From: JADJWR01 sp963847675
GTDB taxonomy: Bacteria > Pseudomonadota > Gammaproteobacteria > Burkholderiales > Burkholderiaceae_F
Reading direction: 5' to 3'
NCBI GenBank assembly: GCA_963847675.1
Contig: CAWKAP010000002.1
Location: 334,214-398,213, forward strand
Length of the DNA: 64,000 nucleotides
Part shown: positions 1-9,724 of the stretch, piece after piece
How positions within the stretch are numbered: the stretch's first letter is position 1
Layout: the number at the start of each line of letters is the position of its first letter
The notes under the pieces: model-generated
The model's input: the letters and a program-made list of their open reading frames with translations, nothing else
Told to the model about the DNA's origin: nothing
Database searches by the model: none
Position numbers and translations under genes: made by a program

Positions 1-537
1 CAACTCGGTGGCGATCGGACCCGGCCCGATCGCATTGACCGTGATGCCGTGCCGGGCGAACTCGAGCGCCCACGTGCGCGTGATGCCATGCAGCCCGGCC
101 TTGGTCGCCGCGTACAGGGTACGCAGTTCCTTGCCCAGCGCCGCGCGGCTCGAGATGCTGATGATGCGGCCGTGCCGCCGCGCCTTCATGCCCGGCACGA
201 CCGCCTGCGCGCACTGGATCGTGCAGCGCAGATTCAGCGAAACAACCTTGTCGAGGTCGTCGAACGTCACGTCCTCCAGCGCGCCCGGCTGGACCGTACC
301 GACATTGTTCACCAGCACCGAGACGTCGAACTGCCCGGTTACTTGCGCCAGCGCCTGCGCCGTCGCCTGCGGCTGCGACAGGTCGACTTCGATGAAGGTC
401 TCTCCGCCGGCAAGCGCGCCCGGTCGCCGCAGGTCGAGACTGACGACGTGGAAACCGTCGGCGGCAAGCCGCTCGACGGCTGCGCGGCCGATGCCCTGCG
501 AGCCGCCGGTCACCAGTGCAGTTTGCTTGTCCGACAT
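1..537 (-). CDS. SDR family oxidoreductase (C-terminus cut off by window edge)
   Basis: Short-chain dehydrogenase/reductase with a Rossmann fold and an NAD(P)H-dependent reaction; the substrate cannot be read from sequence. 179 codons are present from an ATG at 537, and the reading frame runs off the left edge. Visible motifs: the nucleotide-binding glycine motif VTGGSQGIG (residues 9-17), NNVG (77-80, usually NNAG), the serine stretch ISISS before residue 130, and the catalytic YAATK (Tyr142, Lys146). GPGPIATEL near the edge matches the usual PG loop after the active site. The C-terminal substrate-binding part lies outside the window. The nearest neighbour, a GH100-like gene, is on the same strand but gives no clue to substrate. 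Confidence 0.93.
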   Translation of the reverse strand, partial: MSDKQTALVTGGSQGIGRAAVERLAADGFHVVSLDLRRPGALAGGETFIEVDLSQPQATAQALAQVTGQFDVSVLVNNVGTVQPGALEDVTFDDLDKVVSLNLRCTIQCAQAVVPGMKARRHGRIISISSRAALGKELRTLYAATKAGLHGITRTWALEFARHGITVNAIGPGPIATEL

Positions 538-682
538 CCGTGGCCTCCCTGGGCGCAAAGGTGATCGAGTTGCCCGCAGTGCGCGCCCCGAAATCTACGC
601 GCGAATTACCGGCTGGCCCTGGCGGTCGATTCGCCGTCGCTCCCGCCCGGGTAACGCCGTGCTGCAGGACTTCGCCGCCGCT

Positions 683-1893
683 TCAGAGCGGAGAACCCGC
701 GCCATCGAGCACCTGTCTTGCGAGCAGGAAACGCGGCGGCGTTCCAGCTCTGACCGGCCATTCCCTTCGGCTCGAGTGTCCTGCCGTGGAACCACTCGGT
801 GAAGCGCCAGCCGTCGAGGCTGTTGGCGCGCGCCAGCTTGGCGAGTTCGGCACGGGCAAGCGCCTTGTTGCCGAGCATCGCCAACGCCAGTACCCAGAAC
901 CCGCCGACGAACAGCCAGATGCCGCCATTGTGGTACTGGTGCGGCCGGTTCTGCTGGTGGCGCGCCATGTAGCCGCGCCACAGTTCGTGCTCCCTCGTGA
1001 TCGGCCGCGTGACGACGCGGATCGGATAGGGATCGGCCACGTCCGCAGCGCAGCAGCGTCTTGACGATCTCGTTGGCGCGCGCGTCGCCCGCCAGTCCGC
1101 ACAGTATCGCCAGCAGGTTGCCGAACACGTCGCCCTCGTCGCCCGCGAACGACAGGTTCACGAAGCTGAGATACAGCCCCGGGTCGCGCTGACCGCGCAC
1201 CGCGTAGTGGCGCAGCAGCCGCGAGCGGCGGTACTCGGGCAGGTCGCGGCTGAACGGGTGGAACAGGTGGTTGAAATGGTGCCGCGTCTCGTCGAGGTTC
1301 GGCAGGCCGAAGCGCTGCTTGACCCGATACCAGAGCGCGTTGGTGTACAGCACGAAGCCCGAGCGCGGCATGATGTCGGCCCAGTCGCTCGCCTCGTTCT
1401 GCTGCAGCAGGAAGAAACGCTGGTGCTCCTGCGCCAGCAGCCACTGGACCGCCCGCTCGACGGCCGGCTGCCATCGCGTTCGCATGCCGTCGTTCGAACT
1501 GCTGCGCCGCACGTGGTCGACCGCGATCAGCCACCACAGCGTCGCGTCAATGCAGCCGAGGTACCAGAAGTCGGCGTCGCTGCCCTCCGGATCGACGTAC
1601 TTCGGGATCTGGCCATTGGGCGCTTGCAGTTTCGCCAACGAGTCGAGGCTCGCCACGGCGCCTTCCTCGAGCTCCGCCACGCCGCTGCCGGCCATCGCCA
1701 GCGCGCAGACGCCGGCATCGCGGCCGAAGATGCGCGTATAGGCGCGCGCCTCGGCCTCCGGGCTGCGCCGTGCAGCGAGGATGCCTCGCGGCGTCAGGTT
1801 GGCCGCCAGCAGGCGCAGCGACTCGTCAGCGCAGCGCCGGACGAGGCGCTCCTCGTCGCTGCTGTCGTGCGCTGGACGAGCGATGTTCGACAT
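683..1893 (-). CDS. GH100-like (neutral invertase / amylo-alpha-1,6-glucosidase type) glycoside hydrolase, two frameshifts
   Basis: An (alpha/alpha)6-barrel type glycosidase read in three consecutive frames. The first part starts at the ATG at 1893 (MSNIARPAHD) and contains FGRDAGVCALAM, QAPNGQIPKYVDPEG and DFWYLGCIDATLWWL. After a +1 shift near 1040 it continues with HNGGIWLFVGGFWVLALAM and GWRFTEWFHGRT. After a second +1 shift near 735 it ends LLARQVLDGAGSPL. NGG.W, the WPEY-like FTEWFHG and GQSWNAAAFL resemble the C-terminal signature of alkaline/neutral invertases (GH100), but annotators often place such proteins with GDE-type glucosidases, so sucrose as substrate is only an inference. 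The two single-base shifts are probably sequence errors, and about 400 residues are recovered when they are bridged. Confidence 0.7.
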
Positions 1894-1962
1894 GGCGGCT
1901 GCGCTTATCCGGGTTGCCGGCGCACGGCTGCACAAGACGCGACACCCGCTGCCCGTGCGCCG

Positions 1963-2667
1963 TTAGAAGCCAACCTCGAAGCGGTGGCCCCTGAACCGGA
2001 ACACGGCCGACTTCGGACGGATCTGCTCGAGCGTCAGGTCCGCGTTCAACCGGTCGTTCTCGCGCAGGATGCGGCCATCGACGATCAGCGAGCGGTCGGC
2101 CGCGCTCGACGAATAGATCGATCCGCCGACCGCCAGGGGCGGCAGTTGCGAGCGTACGTTCTCCGGCAACTGCTCGCGCAGCGTGATCGGCGCCTCGGCC
2201 GACACGGCGCTCGCGGTCGGCATCGCCCGTGCCTCGGTCCGCGGCGCGGCCGGCGCCGTTGCCGCCGCCGCAGGAACCCCGGCGACTGACGCCTTGCGGC
2301 TGCCGTCCTGTGCCGGCCAGGGCGCCGGCTCGGCGACCGGTTTCGGCTCGGCCGATTCAGCCTGTGGTGGCAGCGGCAGCGCCGGAGCGGCCGCGATCGC
2401 CGGTGCCGGGGAAGTCGCAGCCGGCGCCGTGGCCGCAACCGGTCGCGCGGTCGCAGCCGGCGGCGTCTGGCGCACGGCGATGAACCATGCCAGCCCGGCA
2501 ACCAGGCCCCCGACCGCGGCGGCGATGACCCACATCCACGGCACCTGACCTTCACGCGGCGCCGGCACGGGCGAAGCTGCGGGCACCGGCTGCGCATGCA
2601 GCCCCGGGACCGCGCCGCGCTCGCGCTCGGAATCGGCCCGGCGCAGGGCGTCGAGGATCAGCGACAC
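1963..2667 (-). CDS. gspB: GspB-type general secretion pathway protein
   Basis: 234 residues with the GspB layout. A short cytoplasmic N-terminus begins MSLILDALRRADSER, one membrane segment follows (WMWVIAAAVGGLVAGLAWF, about residues 43-61), then a long Pro/Ala-rich periplasmic linker (about 65-150), and a C-terminal GspB domain with PPLAVGGSIYSS, RSLIVDGRILREND and FRFRGHRFEVGF. In Aeromonas and Vibrio, ExeA/ExeB (GspA/GspB) insert the type II secretin GspD across the peptidoglycan. The gene starts 4 bases after the stop of gspA, so the two are translationally close and form one operon. No other T2SS genes are in the window. Confidence 0.9.
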   Translation of the reverse strand: MSLILDALRRADSERERGAVPGLHAQPVPAASPVPAPREGQVPWMWVIAAAVGGLVAGLAWFIAVRQTPPAATARPVAATAPAATSPAPAIAAAPALPLPPQAESAEPKPVAEPAPWPAQDGSRKASVAGVPAAAATAPAAPRTEARAMPTASAVSAEAPITLREQLPENVRSQLPPLAVGGSIYSSSAADRSLIVDGRILRENDRLNADLTLEQIRPKSAVFRFRGHRFEVGF

Positions 2668-2671
2668 GCGG

Positions 2672-4390
2672 CTATCTCCCCGTCTCCAGGCGCGGCTCGT
2701 CGATGCCGACCGCGCGGTTCAGCTGCATCAGCGTGATCGGGCCGGCCATGCCGTCGGACGCCAGCCCCTGCGTCAGCTGGAACGTGTGAATCCATCCCTT
2801 CAGCGTCGCATCGTCGAACTGCGGTCCGACCGGCCGCGTGTCGCCGCGCGCCGCGGCCAGCTGCAGGGCCAGCCACCTCGCGGTCGACCCTGAGCGGCGG
2901 TCGACGATCGCACCGGAATAGTCGGGTGGCGCGCGCCAGAAGGTCGAGTACTCGCCGCGCCAATAGTCGGCGAGCGCGAGCAGTGGCACCGAACGCGCCG
3001 CGCCGTCGACGACCAGCGTCGCGCTGTCGTCCGAAAGACCGCTCAACATCGCGTAGGCGGCGCGGTTGAAGCCGTCGCGCAGCGTCAGGACGCCCGGGCG
3101 GTCCAGTTGCCGGATCAGCGCGAGCGTGCTCTTGCCGCTGCGATAGCACTGGATCTCGTGTCGCCTGGCGGCGAGGCACGGCTCACCCGCGCCGAGATCG
3201 ATGTTCCAGGCGCGAGCAAGCTCGCGCCACGCTGCGTTTTCGGCGCCGACCAGAGACTCGAACCCCGCCGCCAGATCGAACGGCTCCGCCTTCGCCGGCA
3301 CCAGCGACGCTTCACCAAGCGCAGGCGCCCGCTCGTCTGGCGCAGCCTCCGGCGCCGACTCCGCGGCCGCTGCAGCGGCAGGGCCCGCCGCGGACTGCGC
3401 GACCGACGCCGCGCTGGCCACCACGGCCGCGTCGACCTTCGCGACGCCTGGCCCGTTTCGGTCCGCGGCAAGCATCGCCGCGCCGACCAGCGCGGCGCCC
3501 GCCGCCAGGCCCAGCCCCACCAGCGCCGCACGCTGCAGCGCCGGACGCTCGCTCGTCGAGGGTTTCGGCGGATCGAAGACTTCCCGCGCGGCCGCATCGA
3601 CGATCCCGCCGTCCACCCGAGCCCGCCCCGTGGCGTACGCGCCGAGCAGCGCGCGATCGCAGAGCAGGTTGATGCGCCGGGGCACGCCGCGCGAGTGCCG
3701 GTAGATGCGCCGCATGGCACGGCGGTCGAACGGCGCCGCGCCATTCAGGCCGGCGATCGCCATGCGGTGTTCGACGTACCGCGCGGTTTCGCTCTCCGAC
3801 AGCGCGTCGAGGTGGTAGCGCGCGATCACGCGCTGCGCCAGCTGCTCCATTTCCGGCCGCGCCAGGAGCAGGCGCAGCTCGGGCTGGCCGATCAGCACGA
3901 TCTGCAGCAGCTTGCGCTCGCTGGTCTCGAGGTTGGTCAGCAGGCGCAGCTGCTCGAGCACGTCGGCCGACAGGTTCTGCGCCTCGTCGATGATCAGCAC
4001 GCAGTTCTGGCCGGCCGCGTGCGTGCGCAGCAGGTACTCGGTCAGCGCATCGACGTGGTCCTTGACCGTCGCCGCGCCGGGCCCCTGGTGAGGCGCGGCG
4101 ATGTGGAACTCGGCGCAGACAGTACGCAGCAGCTCGTCGACCGTGAGCTTGGGATTGAAGATGTAGGCGACGTTGCAGCGCTCCGGAACCTGTTCCAGGA
4201 AGCAGCGGCACACGGTCGTCTTGCCGGCGCCGATCTCGCCGGTGAGCACGACGAATCCCCCCTCGCCGCCACGTACGCCGTAGAGCAGGTGCGCAAGCGC
4301 CTCGCGGTGCCGCTCGCTCATGAAGAGGTAGCGGGGATCCGGGGCGATCGAAAACGGCGCCTGCTTCAGGCCGAAGTGCTGCGCGTACAT
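2672..4390 (-). CDS. gspA: GspA/ExeA-type AAA+ ATPase with peptidoglycan-binding C-terminus
   Basis: 572 residues from the ATG at 4390 (MYAQHFGLKQAPFSIAPDPR, the classic ExeA opening). The AAA domain has Walker A GEIGAGKTT (51-59), Walker B VLIIDEAQNL (131-140), and an RRINLLCDRALLGAY sensor region. A membrane segment lies near residues 290-310, followed by an Ala-rich linker. The periplasmic part has a stretch like the C39-peptidase-like region of ExeA (LAGE-CLAARR, TLALIRQLDRPGVLTL) and ends in a PG_binding_1-type repeat (DATLKGWIHTFQLTQGLASD, then GMAGPITLMQLN). It is thought to use ATP and peptidoglycan contact to help secretin assembly. Upstream reading frame continues, but MYAQHFGL is the conserved start. 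Confidence 0.93.
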   Translation of the reverse strand: MYAQHFGLKQAPFSIAPDPRYLFMSERHREALAHLLYGVRGGEGGFVVLTGEIGAGKTTVCRCFLEQVPERCNVAYIFNPKLTVDELLRTVCAEFHIAAPHQGPGAATVKDHVDALTEYLLRTHAAGQNCVLIIDEAQNLSADVLEQLRLLTNLETSERKLLQIVLIGQPELRLLLARPEMEQLAQRVIARYHLDALSESETARYVEHRMAIAGLNGAAPFDRRAMRRIYRHSRGVPRRINLLCDRALLGAYATGRARVDGGIVDAAAREVFDPPKPSTSERPALQRAALVGLGLAAGAALVGAAMLAADRNGPGVAKVDAAVVASAASVAQSAAGPAAAAAAESAPEAAPDERAPALGEASLVPAKAEPFDLAAGFESLVGAENAAWRELARAWNIDLGAGEPCLAARRHEIQCYRSGKSTLALIRQLDRPGVLTLRDGFNRAAYAMLSGLSDDSATLVVDGAARSVPLLALADYWRGEYSTFWRAPPDYSGAIVDRRSGSTARWLALQLAAARGDTRPVGPQFDDATLKGWIHTFQLTQGLASDGMAGPITLMQLNRAVGIDEPRLETGR

Positions 4391-4445
4391 GGGCGCAAGG
4401 ATACGGCGACCTGCGGAACCGTCGCCGCCCCCGGGGGCGGGCGAC

Positions 4446-5342
4446 TCAGCGCGCGGTTTGCGCCCAGCGCCACGTATCGCGGCCGGCCGCCTTGGCCGCA
4501 TAGAGCGCGTCGTCGGCGCGGCCGATGGCCGCAGCCATGGATTCCCGGTTGCCGACCTCGGCCATGCCCACGCTCGCCCGCAGGATGAGCGTGCGGCCGT
4601 CGGGCAGATGCAGGGCGTCGTCGCGCAAGGCCTGCAGGATGCGCTCGGCAGCGCGCTCTGCCGCCTCGCGGTCCACGGACTGCAGCAATGCGAGAAACTC
4701 CTCGCCGCCGAGGCGGAACACCGGTTCGCCAGCGCGGCAGTGATCACGCAGCAGGGCCGCGACATGCTGCAAGGCCAGGTCGCCGACGGCGTGTCCGTGC
4801 AGGTCGTTGACGCGCTTGAACTCGTCCAGATCGAGCAGCAGGGCCACCAGCATCTCTCCGTGCCGCTGCGCCTGGGCGCGACAGCGCATGAACTCGTCCT
4901 CCAGCCCGTGGCGCAGCGGCAATCCGGTCAGTGCGTCGAGCCGCGCGCTGTGCACCAGGTACGCCGTCTTCAACAGCGCCAGATCGGCAACCACACCGGC
5001 CTGCGTGCGTTCGAAGGCATCCAGGTCGACCTCGCTGCCGACCTCCCCCGCAAGAATGCGCCGGCACATGCTGCGCGCGGCGTCGTGCATCTGCGCATGG
5101 TGCTGGCGCAGGCGCTCGACCGTCACTGCATCGAGCTGACCGACCTCCTCGCCGTGGTCCCGCAGCCAGAGTTCGAGCCGACAGCGGCGGTGTGCGTCGT
5201 CCGCCAGCACGTCGTCGCCGGGCGTCACGCGCAGCACGGCGCAACGCAGCACCCGGCGCGTCCAGGCCATGTGGCAAAGGGCAACCTCGTCGAGCTCCTG
5301 GACGAAGTGCTCGGTGTCCTGGTTGAACGCGCTGCCCGACAT
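4446..5342 (-). CDS. Diguanylate cyclase with N-terminal CZB (zinc-binding) domain
   Basis: 298 residues. The N-terminal ~120 residues show the CZB pattern: HMAWTRRVL early, CRLELWLRDHG in the middle, and HHAQMH later, giving the His/Cys ligands used by DgcZ (YdeH) to bind zinc. The GGDEF domain follows LDALTGLPLRHGLEDEF, has LLDLDEFKRVND, and carries an intact active site RLGGEEF. The product would be cyclic di-GMP, probably repressed by zinc as known for DgcZ. Five residues before GGEEF the inhibitory-site position reads RAGE rather than RxxD, so product inhibition may be weak. It lies upstream of gspA on the same strand with a gap of about 55 bases, and may be co-transcribed. Confidence 0.9.
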   Translation of the reverse strand: MSGSAFNQDTEHFVQELDEVALCHMAWTRRVLRCAVLRVTPGDDVLADDAHRRCRLELWLRDHGEEVGQLDAVTVERLRQHHAQMHDAARSMCRRILAGEVGSEVDLDAFERTQAGVVADLALLKTAYLVHSARLDALTGLPLRHGLEDEFMRCRAQAQRHGEMLVALLLDLDEFKRVNDLHGHAVGDLALQHVAALLRDHCRAGEPVFRLGGEEFLALLQSVDREAAERAAERILQALRDDALHLPDGRTLILRASVGMAEVGNRESMAAAIGRADDALYAAKAAGRDTWRWAQTAR

Positions 5343-5508
5343 GGCGTGATGATGCCGGGAACCCGGTGATCAGGATAGGCAAGGACGCAGGATCAACGCG
5401 GGGACCGGCGTCGCTGCAGGGCGCGTGACTGTCGGCTGCGGCCGCTGACTCGACCCCGGTCGGGCCGGCGTCGACCTTCGCCGCGAAGCCGGGATCCGCG
5501 TCTGCGCG

Positions 5509-7345
<1,837 letters not shown>

Positions 7346-7561
7346 CCGAGCCTCACTCATTCATGGTATGTCGATGCAGATTACGCCGGCCCGCAAGAGA
7401 TAGGTTTGCGAAAAATGTATCGTTAGGAAAGAAAGTTGCACGTAAGGTATTCTGCGAAATTATCTTTCGATAAACGGCCGAACTCGGCACCACGAACGGC
7501 TTGGCAAGATCCCGCATGGCGGCACCACGATCCGCACCGGAACCCAAGCCGTGCCTCTGCC
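7346..7561. promoter_or_regulatory. AT-rich divergent promoter region between glmS and the Lrp-family gene
   Basis: About 215 bases separate two divergent starts. The stretch around 7400-7480 is much richer in A and T than its surroundings. On the plus strand a TTGCAC (7436-7441) lies 17 bases before ATTATC (7459-7464), a weak sigma70-like pair pointing at the Lrp gene. The repeated pattern GCGAAA followed by AT-rich DNA (near 7408 and 7454) could be a regulator site. Lrp-family regulators often control themselves and a divergent neighbour, so control of glmS from here is an inference. I see no glmS ribozyme-like structure. Confidence 0.4.
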
Positions 7562-8035
7562 ATGAAGTCCGCGACGATTGAACTCGACGGCACCGACCGC
7601 CGCCTGCTCGCCCTGTTGCAGGCGGACTGCGCGATGACCAACGATCAACTGGCGGCCCGCGCGCACGTTTCGCCGGCCACCAGCCTGCGTCGTGTGCGCA
7701 GGCTCGTCGAGGCGGGCGTGATCGAGCGGCGCATCGCGATCGTCGATCCGGCGGTGGCCGGTGGCGGGATGACCGCGATCGTCGAGGTCACGCTCGATCA
7801 GCAGTCGGCCGAGCAACTCGATCGCTTCGAGAGCCAGGTGGCGGCCGCAGCCGAGGTGCAGCAGTGCTACCGCGTCGCGTCCGGGCCCGACTTCGTGCTG
7901 GTGGTGTTCGTTTCCGACGTGGGCGCGTATCACGCGTTCGCCCACCGCGTGCTCACCGCGCAGGCCAACGTGCGCAACGTGCGCAGCTTCTTTGCGGTGA
8001 AGCGCAGCAAATTCGAACCCCGGGTTCCGCTCTAG
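7562..8035 (+). CDS. Lrp/AsnC family transcriptional regulator
   Basis: 157 residues from the ATG at 7562. The N-terminal winged helix-turn-helix reads LDGTDRRLLALLQADCAMTN, then LAARAHVSPATSLRRVRRL (about residues 25-50). The C-terminal RAM/AsnC ligand domain has MTAIVEVTLDQ, VQQCYRVASGPDFVLVVFV and a terminal NVRNVRSFFAVKRSKFEP. Such proteins form octamers and respond to an amino acid. The divergent position to glmS suggests local control of amino-sugar synthesis, but the effector cannot be told from sequence. It ends in a perfect palindrome that includes its TAG stop. Confidence 0.93.
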   Translation: MKSATIELDGTDRRLLALLQADCAMTNDQLAARAHVSPATSLRRVRRLVEAGVIERRIAIVDPAVAGGGMTAIVEVTLDQQSAEQLDRFESQVAAAAEVQQCYRVASGPDFVLVVFVSDVGAYHAFAHRVLTAQANVRNVRSFFAVKRSKFEPRVPL

Positions 8036-8058
8036 TCGCGCGCAGGCGCGCGACTAGA
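8031..8058. repeat. Perfect 13-bp-stem palindrome over the Lrp-gene stop codon
   Basis: TCTAGTCGCGCGC, a two-base AG spacer, then its exact reverse complement GCGCGCGACTAGA. The stop TAG of the Lrp gene sits in the left arm (8033-8035). No T-run follows, so it is not a standard intrinsic terminator. It could act as an RNA hairpin protecting the 3' end, or limit read-through into the NYN gene 30 bases on. Confidence 0.7.
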
Positions 8059-8087
8059 CTGGCCGCAACGACCGAAAAGGAGATCCG

Positions 8088-8984
8088 ATGGCCGCGGCAG
8101 AGATCAACAACATGGCAGTGTTCTGCGACTTCGAGAACGTCGCGCTTGGCGTGCAGGACGCCAAGTACGAGAAGTTCTCGATCAAGACCGTGCTGGAGAA
8201 GCTGCTGGTCAAGGGCAGCATCGTGGTCAAGAAGGCGTACTGCGACTGGGAGCGCTACAAGAGCTACAAGGCCGGCATGCACGAGGCCGCGTTCGAACTG
8301 ATCGAGATCCCGCACGTGCGCCAGAGCGGCAAGAACTCGGCCGACATCCGCATGGTGGTCGACGCGCTCGACCTCTGCTACACGAAGGCGCACGTCGACA
8401 CCTTCGTCGTCATCAGCGGCGACTCGGACTTCTCGCCGCTGGTGTCCAAGCTGCGCGAAAACAACAAGCGCGTGATCGGCGTCGGCGTGAAGGCCTCGAC
8501 CTCCGATCTGCTGATCAAGAACTGCGACGAGTTCATCTTCTACGACGACCTGGTGCGCGTGGCGGAAGCGAAGAAGAGCGCGGCGAAGAGGGCTCCGAAG
8601 AAGGCCGAAACGAACAAGGCCGAGCCGAAGAAGTCGGACCGGCGCAGGAAGGAGGGGAAGGGCGCCGCGCCGGCCGAGCCGACGGCGACCGAAGGCGCCG
8701 AGCCGCCCGCCGACGACGCCGCAACGCAGCGCCGCCAGGACGCCATCGACCTCGTGATGGAAACGCTGGAGGAACTGATCGAGGCGCGTGGTTCCGACGA
8801 GCGCATCTACTCGTCGATGGTCAAGCAGGCGCTGAAGCGGCGCCGGCCCGAGTTCAACGAGAGCTACCACGGCTACAAGGGCTTCGCCGCGCTGCTCGAC
8901 GACATGGTCGCGCGCGGCCTGCTGGTGGTCACCAAGGACGAGAAGACCGGACAGCACCTGGTGCGGCTGCCGGCGGGCGACTGA
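8088..8984 (+). CDS. NYN domain (PIN-like RNase) protein with C-terminal LOTUS/OST-HTH domain
   Basis: 298 residues, preceded by a good AAGGAG ribosome site (ends about 8083). The NYN domain covers about residues 8-160: AVFCDFENVALG with the first acidic residue at Asp14, QSGKNSADIRMVVDALDL, and VISGDSDFSPLVSKLRENN, which together supply the metal-binding acidic residues of the PIN-like fold. A Lys/Ala/Glu-rich linker follows (about 160-215). Then comes an OST-HTH/LOTUS RNA-binding domain (LVMETLEELIEARG, IYSSMVKQALKRRRPEFNES, LLVVTKDEKTGQHLVRLP). Likely role: RNA cleavage or RNA binding in the cytoplasm. Bacterial members are common but their targets are largely unknown. Confidence 0.9.
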   Translation: MAAAEINNMAVFCDFENVALGVQDAKYEKFSIKTVLEKLLVKGSIVVKKAYCDWERYKSYKAGMHEAAFELIEIPHVRQSGKNSADIRMVVDALDLCYTKAHVDTFVVISGDSDFSPLVSKLRENNKRVIGVGVKASTSDLLIKNCDEFIFYDDLVRVAEAKKSAAKRAPKKAETNKAEPKKSDRRRKEGKGAAPAEPTATEGAEPPADDAATQRRQDAIDLVMETLEELIEARGSDERIYSSMVKQALKRRRPEFNESYHGYKGFAALLDDMVARGLLVVTKDEKTGQHLVRLPAGD

Positions 8985-9008
8985 AGCGCTACGACCGGCC
9001 TGCATCCC

Positions 9009-9656
9009 GTGCGCCAGGACCCCCGCTTTCCGAGCCTGTTCATCGTCGACCACCCGCTGGTCCAGCACAAGCTCAGCCACATGCGCGATGCGACCACGTC
9101 CACGCGCACGTTCCGGGAACTGCTGCGCGAGATCACCATGCTGCTCGGCTACGAGGTGACGCGCGGCCTGCCGCTGACGACGCGGCGCATCGAGACGCCG
9201 CTGACCACCATGGACGCGCCGGTGATCGCCGGCAAGAAGCTGGTGATCGTGCCGGTACTGCGCGCCGGGCTCGGCATGGCCGACGGCCTGCTGGAACTGA
9301 TCCCGTCGGCGCGCGTCGGTCACATCGGCGTCTACCGCAACGAGGACAAGCGCCCGGTCGAGTACTACGTGCGCCTGCCGGAGATCGAGGACCGCAGCTT
9401 CATCGTCTGCGACCCGATGGTCGGCACCGGCCACTCGGCCGCGCACGCCGTCAGCGTGCTCAAGAGCCGCGGCGTGCCGGCCGGGCAGATCCGTTTCGTG
9501 GCGCTGGTCGCCTCGCCCGAGGGCGTGGCTGAGGTCCAGCGGCAGCATCCCGACGTGCCGCTGTACGTCGCCGCGCTCGACGACCGCCTCGACGATCACG
9601 CGTACATCGTGCCGGGGCTGGGCGACGCGGGGGATCGACTGTTCGGGACGAAGTGA
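9009..9656 (+). CDS. upp: Uracil phosphoribosyltransferase
   Basis: 215 residues, GTG start at 9009. It converts uracil and PRPP to UMP (pyrimidine salvage, cytoplasm). The conserved N-terminus is VDHPLVQHKLSHMRD. PRPP-binding and uracil-binding motifs are present: VLRAGLGM (83-90), DPMVGTGHSA (135-144), and the C-terminal YIVPGLGDAGDRLFGTK. Length is normal for the family (about 208-215). It follows the NYN gene by only 24 bases and may share its transcript. Confidence 0.97.
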   Translation: MRQDPRFPSLFIVDHPLVQHKLSHMRDATTSTRTFRELLREITMLLGYEVTRGLPLTTRRIETPLTTMDAPVIAGKKLVIVPVLRAGLGMADGLLELIPSARVGHIGVYRNEDKRPVEYYVRLPEIEDRSFIVCDPMVGTGHSAAHAVSVLKSRGVPAGQIRFVALVASPEGVAEVQRQHPDVPLYVAALDDRLDDHAYIVPGLGDAGDRLFGTK

Positions 9657-9724
9657 GGTGATGGTCGCTGATCCGTGATCCGTGAACCGGCCGGCGACCG
9701 CGTGCTCCGGTATCGTCGCCGCTC

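Noticed and set aside
1963..5342. Part of a full type II secretion operon
   Set aside because: Only gspA and gspB are present; neighbours are a diguanylate cyclase and a glycosidase-like gene.
7346..7561. glmS ribozyme/riboswitch upstream of glmS
   Set aside because: That ribozyme class belongs to Gram-positive bacteria, and the short AT-rich leader shows no matching pseudoknot core.
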